This document shows, piece after piece, positions 33,178 through 45,066 of a stretch of 64,000 nt of DNA (position 1 is its first letter; each line of letters starts with the position of its first letter). The notes under the pieces are model-generated. The model did not search any database. It worked only from the letters and a program-made list of their open reading frames with translations, and had not been told where the DNA came from. Made by a program: the position numbers and the translations under genes. Origin of the DNA: Astropecten irregularis (lineage: Eukaryota; Echinodermata; Asteroidea; Paxillosida; Astropectinidae); assembly GCA_963971285.1 (NCBI GenBank), contig OZ020252.1:19443662-19507661 (forward strand), in the 5' to 3' direction.

Positions 33178-36100
33178 ATGTTTCTCCCCTTGGCCTTGGT
33201 GACAGTATTGACCACCATCCTGGGTAAGTAAATTACCATATCATCTTGTTTGGGGGTTTACGTTTCGTCTGAGTACGTAGGCCTGCAGCTTTTTCAATCG
33301 CAGAAGACGCTTGAAACGCTCGCAACTAATACGCGCACATGGCGGTAAAATTGTTTCGTTGTTTTCCGAACGTTTTGAAAACTTTGGCAAAACCAACAAA
33401 TAGACGAGTTGGCTTTATACGAAAGTATAAATATATATTATACTATATTATATTATATTATGTATCAGTTAATATGAGATATTCTTTTACTATTGGCAAC
33501 CATAACATGTAAAGAAACACGGTTGGCAGTGGCGGATCTAGCTTTCAGGAAAGGGGGGAGTGTTCAAAAATAAAATCAATCCAAGGCCTGAAGTTGCTCT
33601 AGTAATACATGACTGTAATTGGACCAACGTTACTTATAATTATACCAAAGTGTTGAGTATGCTGTTATTTCATTTGGCAGTTTTCTATAGGCCCCCTTTA
33701 GGGTTTTTTACCACTGAAATTTGCACTATAATGAGAAGGCCCCAAGTAATAAAATCTATAATCGAAATGAAAATGAGAACTGAAGATTAAAACTTTATTT
33801 TGCTGCATGGCTTGATTGCCTCGAGAAAGTTGTGAGTCTTTGAAACAATAATTTTTCCTCTGGGGTGCCTGTGGGAAATAATATTTGCTGGTATGCTCCC
33901 GTTTTCAACGTCACAGCCTGAGCTTTTGCCAACTAAGATGGTGGATAACGTTGCCAAAAAAAGTAAAATGTTGTCACATTGTCTTTCAAGAAAATTGAAT
34001 GCTTTGCAAAACTTTGGCTGCACGTACAGAGCCACTAAGGGGAAGGGTAAAATAAAAATTGGAGAGAGGTAAAAAAAAAACACGTTAGAATTATTTGGTT
34101 CCCTCGAAATACTATTTTGGAGACGAAATAATTCTAACTTTTTGTTGTATCTCTCTCCAACATTGTTCTTGCCCGTGGCCCTTTAGGGGCTCCGTAACCA
34201 GGAGCAATCGTTTGTATACCCCCCCCCCCCCCCGCCCGTCGCGGAATAGCCTGCCATGTGAAGCTTTATTATTTTGTGTCCCACATTTTAATTTTAGGTT
34301 AAGACTTCCATGACCTAAACCCTCCTTCGTTCGGCGTCGTTAAAAAGATGTACCTCATGAGAAAATATCGACAAAATTGTACCACCCCCCCCCCCTTAAT
34401 TGAGATCTTGACTGCGAGGAATCAATAAACGACCGTATTTCGCCGCCATGGGGAAAGGCCGATATTTAACATTGCCATGGAAACTAGTAATGCCAGCCAG
34501 TAAATAAAACGCACCGGCACTTCGGGTGTGGGCGCAGCGCGCAGTGTCGGTGAGGAAGTAGCGGCAATCACCTGTGTCATTATGAGGCCCAACCCCGACC
34601 TCGCCACTGCATGGTTGTATTAAAATCACATTGCACATGCATGTTTAAAGATTTACTGTAATCAAAACACATGAAGTTAAATACATCTGTATTTAGTAAG
34701 CAGGAGGTCATGGGTTCGAATCCCACCTGAGCAAGCATGTGACTTTTTGTGAGTATACAGTGCTCATCCACGTCGGTGAAGGGCAAGCCTAATTTGCATA
34801 TTACATCTGTATTGTTATAAAACTCAACCTGTCATTGTGTGTGCTAAAAAAAAGAAATTGTATACAGAAAACGGAGGTATTTTATACCCATCATTTAACA
34901 CCCCACTTTTCGCGACGAAAAACCTTGCATTCTTACGTCACATGCAGAACGCCACGCAGTATACTATGTGGCGAGCCTCTGCGTGAATCGGTTCCAAGGG
35001 GGACTTTTTTGGGGGCGGGCATATATACATGACTTGTACTGATTTTGTAACTTTTTGGTCAAAAGTAAGCACTTAACATAAACATATACATGTATATAGT
35101 CATTAATTATGTATTGAGCAATACTTTTCAAGCACTTTCACCCCTTTCACAATTTAGATTACAGTAAGCCTTTAAATTCCATTAAAAATATACAAGCACA
35201 TTAAAATAAGCAACCACATCAAACCAACATCATTCGACTTCATCTGCAAAACCACACCTGCCGTATCAACGTTTGTTGCATCAACGTTTGTTGCAATGTA
35301 GGAATTTAAATTTATCAGCATTTAATACATTTCAGGGTGAATATTTATTTTGATGAATAATTTGGCCCATATCTAGAGTTTCATTTCAACTGATTCCTCA
35401 ATTTTATCTATACCGCCGTCTACTATGGAAAGAACAGACCTATGTTGTGACATCATGTCGTACACATTTTAAAATAACTATACATCTAAATAATTATGTT
35501 CTTTCAACCGACAGTATATCTGTGAATTTGGTCTTGTCCATTATGCACGGCTATACAGGGTGTCCCCCCCCCCCAAAAAAAAAACATTTTGTTTCGAGAA
35601 CCATTATATTAAAATTAAACTGTTTATCACTTTAAGATTCAGATATATGATACAACTATGTCTTGGCTATCACCATAATTATAGAATTTGAGCGAAATTG
35701 GATTGAAATTGAGGGGAAAAAACTAAGACTGAATTACCCAGCCTCAAAACTTCATACACATTATGTGTGTATTGACCACTTATTCTGGAATACTTCAAAT
35801 TTGTTTTTAAAGAGTACTCTCTCAATTGGTCATATTTTCACCAATTTATATTTTCACCTATGCTTGCGCTAAACCCAGCGACCAACAATGCACAAATCGA
35901 GCAGAAATTAGTGTTTCTGGGTTAGAAATCCTTAAAGGGGGTTGGACTTTGTCATTTTTTCGACATTCGCGTCATTCGCTAATCTTTCGCTTGCACCGTG
36001 AACCACCCCCCCCCCCCCCCCCTTCCCCCTTTACATTTACTGATCAAGTCCAAACCGTTTCTATTCACGGACACATTTATTAGGCAATTGGATCAATTAG

Positions 36101-39100
36101 GCCTGTGCGTGCAGTGATAATATCGTAGATTTTCATGGCACCGCGTTAAGTATAACCAAGGTCTACAATATTATAATATTACTGTCTATAAATATCGGTT
36201 AATTTATTCACTAACATGCATGCAGAATTCAGTCAATAATAATAAACTGTTTTTATACAACGCATATCACAACCAACGTGTGAAATGCCGACTTTTAAGA
36301 AACCCCCCCCCCCCCTCCCCCTGTATGCATGGCGTACGCAGTCGACCCCCTGTACGCATACGCATTCCACATTATGATTTTTTTTTACTTCTCAGGGTAC
36401 CTTGCTTTAGCGTCATTAAAATGTAACAGTAATCGAGGCCGGTACCGTTATTGGGATGTCGCTTCCAAATTCTGACATAAATGACCAAATTCATAACAGG
36501 TTTTTTTATGCATTGAAAAGTGAACATGAAAAAATGACTGGAGCGGGATTCGAACCGGCGACCTCCTGAATACTGCACAGGTGCTCTACCAACTGAGCTA
36601 TCCAGCCCTACGTTGGATCCCTACAATTATCTTTGTTCGTTTGGCAGTCACAAGCCATGAAACCACGCACACACCACTATATCCCAAGGATCATTTCATC
36701 GATACGCGCAGGGATGCTGCAACCTGAGAACGGTACATGGGGGATCACTCAAATAGGATACGGCCTTTTGATTTATATAATCATCAACAATCACAAGGAA
36801 AACTTACTGACTTAAGTGACTGAATTCAATATGGTTATTTGATGGTTAGGTTTGTATACAGGTATTTGTCGCAATATGATTAAATGCAAAAATGTTTGGT
36901 TTGCGTACGGTATATACGCACTGGACTGAACCCCCCCCCCCCCCCTGCCTTCCCCTGTACATGTATGGAATTCCATCTCTGCCATTTTACGCGGCGCATG
37001 TGGAGCATTCTTGCTCCCAAATATGCGCCGTCAAAGGCGCATTTTGTCGCATTTTGATATAGGCCTGCCATCTCCCAAACATGCGCCGTGCACGGCGCAT
37101 AGTTGCGTCGTGCCGTCGCGTCATGCCGTCGCGTCGTGCCGTCGCGTCGTGCCGTCGCCTGTTTTTGTGCAGTGTGTATATGACTTTGTTGGCGTCGCGT
37201 CGTGCCGTCGCATAGTCGCATCGTGCCGTCGCATTTTGATATAGGCCTGTCCATTAGAAATCAATGCTAATGCCACACATGCGCCGCGTAAAATGGCTGA
37301 GATGGAATTCCATGTACATACGCGTGACCGTGGGTACGTGCGTGCGTACGTGCGTGCGTACGTGCGTGCATACGTACTTTATGGACGGCCCATTACTTCT
37401 ATCAGCCACATACAGGTTGTGAATGATATTACCACTGTTTGATTGTGGCTTACTCCTCAGCCAACGTGGGCGGAATTGAAAGCCAGCAGAATACGCTATA
37501 CTTTGGCCCTCCTCCTGAGCCGGATCCTGGGGAACATTGGATGAAAACAGCTGCTCGAATGTTGAGCAAACAATGCCCCCGCCGTAAACAGGGCGGTCAA
37601 GGTGAGTTTGGTTTGGAACGTTTCGCATTATTTTCTGATGTGCTCTTCTGATCAGGATGTCTTAAACAGACAGAAATAAAGATGATATTTTGAAACAAAT
37701 GATTTGTCATCGAAAACATCCATCAGCGATAACTTGGAGAGAAAGGAACGCATGGCGGTTTCTTTCTTAGATTTCTATTTGAAAGGTTAACAAAGGAAAA
37801 TTGACTGGAGAGGGATTCGAACTAGCGACCTCTCGCATACCGTACAGGCACTCCTTATATCAACTGAGCCATCCAGCCCTATGCTGCTGGTATACCTAAT
37901 ACTAGTCAATTACATGTATCTGTAATTCATTATTTTGGCATGCAGTCAGAAGCCATGAAACCACACACATACCGCTATATCCCAAGGATCATTTTATCGA
38001 TACTCGCAGCAATGCTGCAAACTGATAAACAGTACATGAGGGATCACCCAAAGGGGATGCGGCTTTTTAATTAATATAATCATCAAATAAGGGAAACTGA
38101 CTGAAGTTGAAGTCATTCAGAGGTGAACAAAAAAACATTTTACTGGAGCGGGATTCGAACCAACGTTCATGAAAATTATAATGTCCACCCTGACAGGTGC
38201 CCCTGTTTGTGCTGAAGGAGAGCCTCTTGGTATGGAAGATGGCCGCATTCAGGATAGCAGCATCACAGCTTCAGCTTCTGATGGAGGTGCTTATCCTCAT
38301 CTTGCACGGCTCGATAATATTCCGGGTAAGTTGTTTTGTGATGCATAAACACCCATATACTTATGGGTTCGAGACTTTATTCAAGAAAGCTGCGCCAAAA
38401 AAGAGGAATTGTTGGTATTTAATAATAATAGTATTACTATCCTAGATGCTGGCACAGATGACGCCTGGGTGGCATACTCCAGCTCCAATCCGTGGATTCA
38501 AGTCAGTTTCGATGCTGTAGTGTCCATCACTGGCCTCATTACTCAAGGCGGTACTGGGTATCACGCGTGGGTTCAGAAGTACCAAGTCCAGTACAGCGAC
38601 GACGGTCAATCATGGGCTACCGTGACTGATACTGATAGCACACCAACCAAGGTTCGCTTTTACGAATGATTATTGAGATTGCTCTTTACATTTACAAATT
38701 CGCAGAAAATGTTCCCCCTTTCTAACGTGCACTGATGACATGAGTCTTATAGGGCCCGAGTCTTATAGGGCACAGGATCCCAGATTTTGGGATCCACGTT
38801 CTATGCAGGGTACGCTAAAATGGGATCCGAATCCGCTGGATTCGTGATCTTGTACGTTAAACGAACAGGCCCTTCATCATTTTTGGATCACTGCGAAGAA
38901 CAGATTTACTCGTTTGCTTTTTCCCAACAATGACCCAAGATTTTTCGTCATCGAATTGTCAATTTCCTTCGTCGAATGCCTATAAGCACAACAAATAGTC
39001 AGAGTTGTTTTATTGCACAACATTGATTATAAAGACATGTGGCCAATCATGTGGGAGACCATATAAATACAATCACGTGTAGCATCATTCACACAAGTTA

Positions 39101-39274
39101 TTTACATATCTCTTCACAATGTTTCATTGACAGTTTGATGGTAACACTGATGTCAACAGCCACGTGGAGGTGACTTTCATGACAGCCTTGTACACCAAGT
39201 ACATTCGCATAGTGCCCACTGACTGCTACACTAACTCATGTGTCTTGCGCTTTGAGCTGATTGGCTGCTATTAA
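33178..39274 (+). CDS. Secreted F5/8 type C (discoidin) domain protein, gene B
   Basis: Coding exons are 33178-33223, 37461-37601, 38197-38325, 38446-38651 and 39134-39274 (TAA), 220 residues. The layout is identical to gene A, with signal peptide MFLPLALVTVLTTILA. The exon 2 module has LYFGPPPEPDPGEHWM and KQCPRRK; the single discoidin domain has GRIQDSSITASA, NPWIQVSFDAVVSITGLITQ, KYQVQYSDDGQSWATV, TKYIRIVP and VLRFELIGCY. The exon 4 acceptor is a normal AG here, giving DAGTDDAW at the start of that exon. Exons 1 and 2 are almost identical to gene A, while exons 3-5 have more replacements. This marks gene B as an in-tandem paralogue about 11 kb downstream. Both copies are open along their whole length. 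Probable role: extracellular sugar or lipid binding, inferred from the domain only. Confidence 0.9.
34334..34587 (+). promoter_or_regulatory. Extra promoter-like module inside intron 1 of discoidin gene B (module copy 4)
   Basis: Matches 20058-20330, from GTCGTTAAAAAGAT through ATTGCCATGGAAAC (X-box-like, 34471-34484) to CAGTGTCGGTGAGGAAGTAG. It stops before the initiator region, so it is probably a relic. Confidence 0.55.
34690..34740 (+). repeat. tRNA-like SINE fragment
   Basis: AGGAGGTCATGGGTTCGAATCC looks like the variable loop and T arm of a tRNA, without a matching head. Too incomplete for a gene. Confidence 0.4.
36440..36840 (-). repeat. Composite SINE repeat, copy 1 (intron 1 of gene B)
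   Basis: The minus-strand tRNA-like head at 36535-36608 (GGATTCGAACCGGCGACCTC on plus) is followed by a segment to 36840. That segment includes CAAGCCATGAAACCAC and TATATCCCAAGGATCATTTC. The same arrangement is at 37780-38162, so head plus right flank moved or duplicated as a unit. Confidence 0.65.
36956..37322. mobile_element. Palindromic-ended element with internal GTCGCGTC minisatellite
   Basis: The left arm (TGGAATTCCATCTC..CCATTTTACGCGGCGCATGT) and right arm (ACATGCGCCGCGTAAAATGG..GAGATGGAATTCCA) are inverted over about 45 bp. Inside are two copies of ATTTTGATATAGGCCTG and, at 37104-37235, about ten tandem units of GTCGTGCCGTCGC. It lies in intron 1 of discoidin gene B and has no counterpart in gene A. 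It is strikingly GC-rich and CpG-rich against its surroundings. Confidence 0.75.
37780..38162 (-). repeat. Composite SINE repeat, copy 2, ending next to gene B exon 3
   Basis: The head is at 37801-37880 (GGATTCGAACTAGCGACC). The CCATGAAACCACACACATAC segment follows, then a second, truncated SINE 3' half (AACTGACTGAAGTTGAAGTC..GAGCGGGATTCGAACC) that stops at 38162. Exon 3 of gene B starts at 38197, so the SINE remnant lies within its branch-point region. Confidence 0.65.
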
Positions 39275-40269
39275 ATCACCTTATCACAATGGAGATGGTT
39301 AATTCGCCATTCAACTGACTTAACCTTGACAAACATTGATGATACGTTTATCAAGAATGCAGGAATGCCCTTATCTAGTTTTAAATAATTTGTAACTTTT
39401 TAGTCCTTCGTATTATTATTTTCAATATCAAATGTTTTATTCCTTTAAGATGTCACGTGTGTTTATTTTAAAATTGTTCTGTTTTAAGAGATACCTTTTA
39501 ACACTTTTTGTGCAATTCAGTTTTTAACTGCTAGACATGTTTTTTTCTAAACCATTTTGAATTGAATTGAATGAATTGAAAAAGGAGGACACTTTATAAG
39601 TTCATACCACTGGATGTGTATGCACACGTGAATAACTGTGCCAAACGCCAATAGTATAGAACAGGCATACCGATATAATCGTAACTGGTTCACTGCCTAA
39701 GAGATGTTCCCCATCCAAAAATCACAAATTTACGGGGCCATGAGGTAACTGCATGCTCTTTTATGAGCTTAAAATCCTCAATAATCCACAAAGATGCTAA
39801 AGAAAGTCATATCATTTCTTTGTATTGTAACTTATTGGTATTATTGAGTGCTATTAATGAGTGTTAATAATATAATAATCTTATTTAAAATTATGCTGAC
39901 ATTTACTGAAACAAATTACACTTGGTATAATGAATAATGCAACATGGGACTCACTGGATGCTGTTTATAGGTTGATAAATCTAATCCAATTTACAAACCC
40001 AATTTTGCAGGTAAATATAGAAAGCTTTTCTCAGATGAAAGGAACACAGTAAGATGTATGTCGTGTTGTTGATGTTACCAATGCGCATAATAAAAACCAA
40101 ATACGGTAGGCATAAGAAACACTAAAATATGCCTTTAACGTTTGTCCTTTATGAGTATAATTATATATTCTACAGACTTTTTAAATGAGCTTTAACAAGA
40201 GCTGACTAGAAATATATATTTAACCTTTAGGCAAACACACAATAATTATTATGTCATAAGGAAACACAC

Positions 40270-40830
40270 TAAGCGCGCAGTTTAAACTTGATGAGAGACA
40301 CCCAGTTTAGAATCTGGTTCCGGCAAAGAAAAATTGCTTAACACAAAATGTCTTGCTCAGTTAAATTAAACAAACTACCATTCAAAATTCAATTTGTTAT
40401 TCGTGGTCAGCGAACTGACCATGCAGCAACGTGCAAGTCGAAGAAAGTTTAGGAATATTTAGGCCTAATTAAAATAATTAGAAGAAAGATTTGAGGCTTT
40501 GCATAGTGACAATTGGTATGTGGATCGGTTTGCGGAAACACCATGTAATAATCGTTCGTACTTTCGCACTTCTATATCGTTCGCACTTCAGAATCTATAT
40601 CGTTCGCACTCACAATTGCCAATTGGGTCTCAACGTTTTGACTAGTCTGCAAAATAATTTGCTTTGAATATACTGTACAAAGTATTACGTGTACATCGAT
40701 CCGACGGCCCGAAATACCATCCCTCATTAGTGCGGTGTCCCTGTCCGCCTTTTGTGTGTCATACCCGAATCCAGTTTAAACCTGATGGGAGACACCCAGT
40801 TTATTATAGGATCTGGTTCCGGCAGATTTT
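40270..40830. repeat. Direct repeats of a GAGACACCCAGTTTA segment and partial MITE
   Basis: About 50 bp with GATGAGAGACACCCAGTTTA and ATCTGGTTCCGGCA occurs at 40280-40333 and again at 40785-40830. Between them are a reverse copy of the 6245-6400 repeat and, at 40695-40770, an end of the GGTGTCCCTGTCCGCC MITE seen whole at 58883-59121. Confidence 0.55.
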
Positions 40831-41789
40831 TTTTTTTTTTTTGCAATCGATCATTATTTTCTTTGGCACTTTCAAACATTATTTTGTTTTGCTGTCCTGG
40901 AATTGTCTCTATGGGCCTTTTCACCGTGTAAAAGTGAGCGGCTTAGTGTTGGCGAAAGAGTGTAACTCGTTTTTTCTTCACTTGTTGAGACTAAAACGGT
41001 TCTAGGCTACGTGAGGGTGCTTCTTCCATTGGGCGAAGTCCAAAGTTCATAAGATGCATCGTTTTTAAGCTATAGCATGTGATATCTCATTAAGGTCATT
41101 CACCACCATTTCAGATACATCTCGTTGCTAAAACAGAAACATACAATATTAATTGTGTAACACAAGATACATCACCCTTTTGCCCTGCAGATCATTGGCA
41201 TGGAGTTTGCGTAACATAGATTTACACCCTTTTGCCAAGAGAATGCATTCTACATTCTACAATGCTAACAAGACATACACCCTTTTGCCAAAAATGGGTT
41301 GAAATAGTCAACATTGATTGTGCTGTCAAAAAGGAGTATCAAGTTTGAAATGCCTGTAATGTGAAAAATAATCATAGCAAATAGGTGAATCTAGCGTTGA
41401 CACTATATACTCGTGAGGTGGGTTGAGAGCGGTTGACCCTGTGTTGAAATTTCGACAGTTTTGACAATGGCGGGTTGAAACGTCTTGAATTACATGCAGA
41501 GCATGATTTTTTAAATTTGCAGGAGTGTACAACGACAGGGTAGACTCGACCCCTTGGAAAGGTTCCGTGGTGAGTACTGTCAAAAGGCGGAAAGGTATAC
41601 ACCAAGAAATCGAAAAAAAGAAAATTGTCTTTTTGTTTATATCATCAGCTGCGATTCAAGATGAATAACGAACCCTTGTATTCACGGCATGCTGATAACG
41701 CGGCAAGGTGACTCGGGGTCCAAGGTGAAATAATAATCCATTCGAGTTTAGCTAGCCGTACGGTCAGTAGTGTAGACACGTCCTCAGAC

Positions 41790-41960
41790 CTGCATGGGGG
41801 GGGGGGGGGGGGTTGATCGTGTAGCTGGGTCGTACTTCCATATACGTTTGTGCACAAAATCATTTTTTATATATATAAAAAGTGAAAACCTGGGGGGGGG
41901 GGGGGTTGCAACCCCCCTAGCCCCCCCCCCCCCCCCCCCGGGATCTACGCCCATGCGTAC
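41790..41960. mobile_element. G/C-run bounded hAT-like element
   Basis: It starts at GCATGGGGG with about 20 G residues and ends with a long C-run and GGGATCTACGCCCATGCG. CATGGGCGTAGATCC is the kind of end found on hAT-type MITEs. Internally GGGGGTTGCAACCCCC is a palindrome. The long homopolymers make the assembly here uncertain. Confidence 0.5.
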
Positions 41961-42289
41961 GGTGGTTGATATCATTGTATTCCACCTGCCACGGTCTATT
42001 AATTAATACCATCGAGCGATGAATTCAATGAGTACCACGGACGGCCATGACCGCCTCATCCGCCAGATAATATTTTCTTCTTCGTTAGCAATTAACCACA
42101 CTATCAATTTAAAAAACAACAACACGTTTTTTTCGTTAATTTTAAGGACCGCAGGTTCATGATTAGTTATCTGATGTTCCCATGCATGGAGGCGTTTATT
42201 AATTCCTCTGAACTCATAACTGGAAATAAGTCCTTTGCTAATTTTCCTTCGGTTATTCAACACATGAATGTGGGGAGGGGGATGGCTAT

Positions 42290-42480
42290 ACACGAATTCG
42301 CAAGTAATACAAGAATCCGACTTGCGATTCATGTAATTGGCCCTGCGGTGTATCAGGTGACGTACACCCTGCAGTATAGAGTGCGACGGAACTTAAATTC
42401 TTTTATTGCCGGACAAAAGGCTGGCGGGGACACCACAGTAATGGCGGACGGTATATGTCGCGCCGTCGTTAACCCTTTTG
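42290..42480. mobile_element. GGTGTCCCCGTCCGCC-type MITE, diverged copy
   Basis: It shares ACAAAAGGCTGGCGGGGACACCACAGTAATG and, in inverted order, TGTAATTGGCCCTGCGGTGT with 58883-59121. The central part is flipped relative to that copy. Confidence 0.6.
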
Positions 42481-43672
42481 TGGGGAAAATCATTGGTGAT
42501 TTGAGTGCCCTAGAATACCATTCGCAGCATTACATGGCGAGCATTACAGGGAAAATGTGTGCGAGCTTCGATAATAATTGTCTGATAAAACGGTTACTTC
42601 ATAGGCCTATTTGTTTTACGTGACTGTTTTGTCTTTTACTGCTTCTCCTTTTAATTAGTTTAATTGTTATTTTTTATTACATTTCTTGTTAATGTCTATA
42701 TGTTATTTTACTTGTAAGGTGCAATGTTGTCACTACAGGCTTATATCAATGTTTTACTTTTATCGTAGTTTTTTCCTTGTATGCAATAATTATATTAATA
42801 TTAACTTTTATGTTGTATTGATTGTGTATTACCTCCAATTGCTTCTGTTGCACTTTATATTTTACGTGACTGTTTTGTATTTTACTACATCTCATTTTAA
42901 TTAGTTTAATTGTAATTATTATTAGTTTTCTTGTAAATGTCTATATGTAATCTAATTAACTATGAAAGGGCCTTATGGAAGACCATCCTTTGGTGAATAA
43001 GTACCCTGGATAAATCAGAAATAAATGAATAAAGTGTATACGTGTATATATGATAAATATAAGGTTGGAAGGGTAGGCAAATCATGTACCGTTGGTCTCT
43101 ATCTAAACAAGTAGTATCAATGACAATTCGTAGATCTTCAGACCCAACAATCTACGTCCTTACAATAATTGCACAGTACTTATAACTAGGGCTGAGGTTG
43201 GCTAATAAATCGGTAAGTATATTCGTACTTTAATTACAATTCTTATAATTCCCCCCCAAAAAAAAAAAAAAACAAGAGATAAATAATTCACAAGAAGAGC
43301 ACAAACGGGTACCTATCCCCTCAATATTTCGGTTGTATTGAGTTGTTTTAACGTGGGGCCTATCATTAGCTAGGTTATGCGTAGGAACGCCTGCAGTTAA
43401 ACTTAATGCTACAAACAGTATTGGGTATATTAATAAACCATTTACGTGACCTCGAAGGCGTGTTTATCATGGTGAATGTTATTAATATTTTGCCCATCTC
43501 TCCCTTTTATAAGGCCTTTGTATACTCTTTCCTGCGAAGGTTGTGAAAGGTATTATGGTCCTCGTGACCTCCTCCTTCAATGGAAGACAGCTATAGAGCT
43601 ATAGTGAGCGTTAAAATTGAGCTTTTTTCTCACGACCGATGGTTCTACGACGGTTGATTGTTCAGGGGTCAA

Positions 43673-43800
43673 TTTCATGGAGCTGCTAAGCAAAGGAAAA
43701 TTGCTTAGCACAAAATGTCCTGCTCAGTAAAACAAACCAACATTGCCAATTCAATTTGATATTCATGGTCAGCGAACTGACCAGCAAAGTGCGAGTCCAA
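43673..43800. mobile_element. Half copy of the CAATTTCATGGAG MITE family
   Basis: GGGGTCAATTTCATGGAGCT, AAATTGCTTAGCACAAAATG and GTCAGCGAACTGACC match 63415-63653 and, in part, 40340-40430. The right terminus is absent. Confidence 0.6.
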
Positions 43801-43831
43801 AGAATTTAACATCGAGTGACGAGAAATAATA

Positions 43832-44180
43832 TTTAAAGGTAGTATCATACTTTGGTAAGAAACCAAAACAGAAATGTTCGCAGATTTACGTATAACTTTC
43901 AGGGTATGAAGATGGTGGTGGTAGAAACATACCGTCCAAATCTTTCCGCTTGAAATGGTGTATTTATCCAGAAATTAGTAAAACAACGACCGAAAATCGT
44001 TTTGATCTTTTTAAGATCTAAAATAAAAGAGAAATACTGTGGCCGTTTTTCACGGTTTTCTCTTAAAGGTGGGCACCGTATGGGACTGAAATTTTCACAA
44101 ATGATTGTATCTTCCCTGATGTTTTTGCCCATGAATCTGTATTTCTTTGACAAAAACCAAAGTATGATATTACCTTTAAG
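43832..44180. mobile_element. TTAA-flanked repeat family, full-length copy
   Basis: Left end TTTAAAGGTAGTATCATACT, right end AGTATGATATTACCTTTAAG. Contains GTAAAACAACGACCGAAAAT and GGGACTGAAATTTTCACAAA. Confidence 0.8.
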
Positions 44181-44907
44181 TCTAATCAGAATAATTTGAT
44201 TTGTATACTTAATTTTTCCCGCCCTCGAGTCGCATTGGAAGAATTTTGGAAAGATTTTTATCATCCACGTGCAACAAAATATTTCTAATAGAATAGGAAA
44301 TAATATTAGTTTTCAAAACAGCATTGGCAGGCTCGCTGACATTGTTTTGTTATCATACCCAGGTCAGCACGCATGTTTCCACTGAATCTAGAAACTTGAG
44401 TCATTGATCTTTAGGCCTATAATCGATATTTCCAAAATATTTTTGGATGCCGACTTTTTTATAATGGTCGCTGAAAGTCTGGCAGACAACACAGATTTGA
44501 TTGTAATGACAAGGAAATTGTCAGTTGCGTATCTACAAATCAGTCCTACAGAAATTGCACCAACAGAGGGCGGTATACGGTAATCAAACATCACTAAAGG
44601 GATTCTGGCTTCTTGTCCGAGCAGAGCATTAAGTTTTTCTACAGATATTCAAAGTATATATTAAAAGCACACATCAAATAGTGTGATGCTAAATATTAAT
44701 ACAACCAATAATTCAAAGTAATAGAACCTATGCCTTGATACGTTTAAAACAAAAGTTGAATCAAGGTTTCAGTATTAATTCATCGTCGATTTTGAAAAAG
44801 GTACGCTGGGTCAGTATTCTGTAGACATGTTAGGAAAAGCCTTTCAAGATAAGCTTTTCCTTCTAAAAGCAACTTTGATTTAACTTGCCGTAAAATCTCA
44901 GACATCC

Positions 44908-45066
44908 AGGGTCGATTTCTCGAAGCCCTACGATAGTTCGTTACTCGAGCTACGAAGGGTAACCCATCGTAGGGGACCTATCCTAATTATGTAGGGCTGC
45001 AATATATCGATAATTAAGTCATACGATTGATAGTAAGTTACGATGAGTTTGGTGAAATCGACTCCC
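44908..45066. mobile_element. MITE with GGGTCGATTTC ends, copy 3
   Basis: The ends GGGTCGATTTCTCGAAGCCC and TTTGGTGAAATCGACTCCC are inverted. Internal words CTACGATAGTTCGTTACTCG and AGTAAGTTACGATG are present. Confidence 0.7.

Noticed and set aside
42159..42623. 154-codon plus-strand ORF as a gene
   Set aside because: It overlaps a MITE shared with 58883-59121, has no domain, no splice partners and no repeat-free coding signal.
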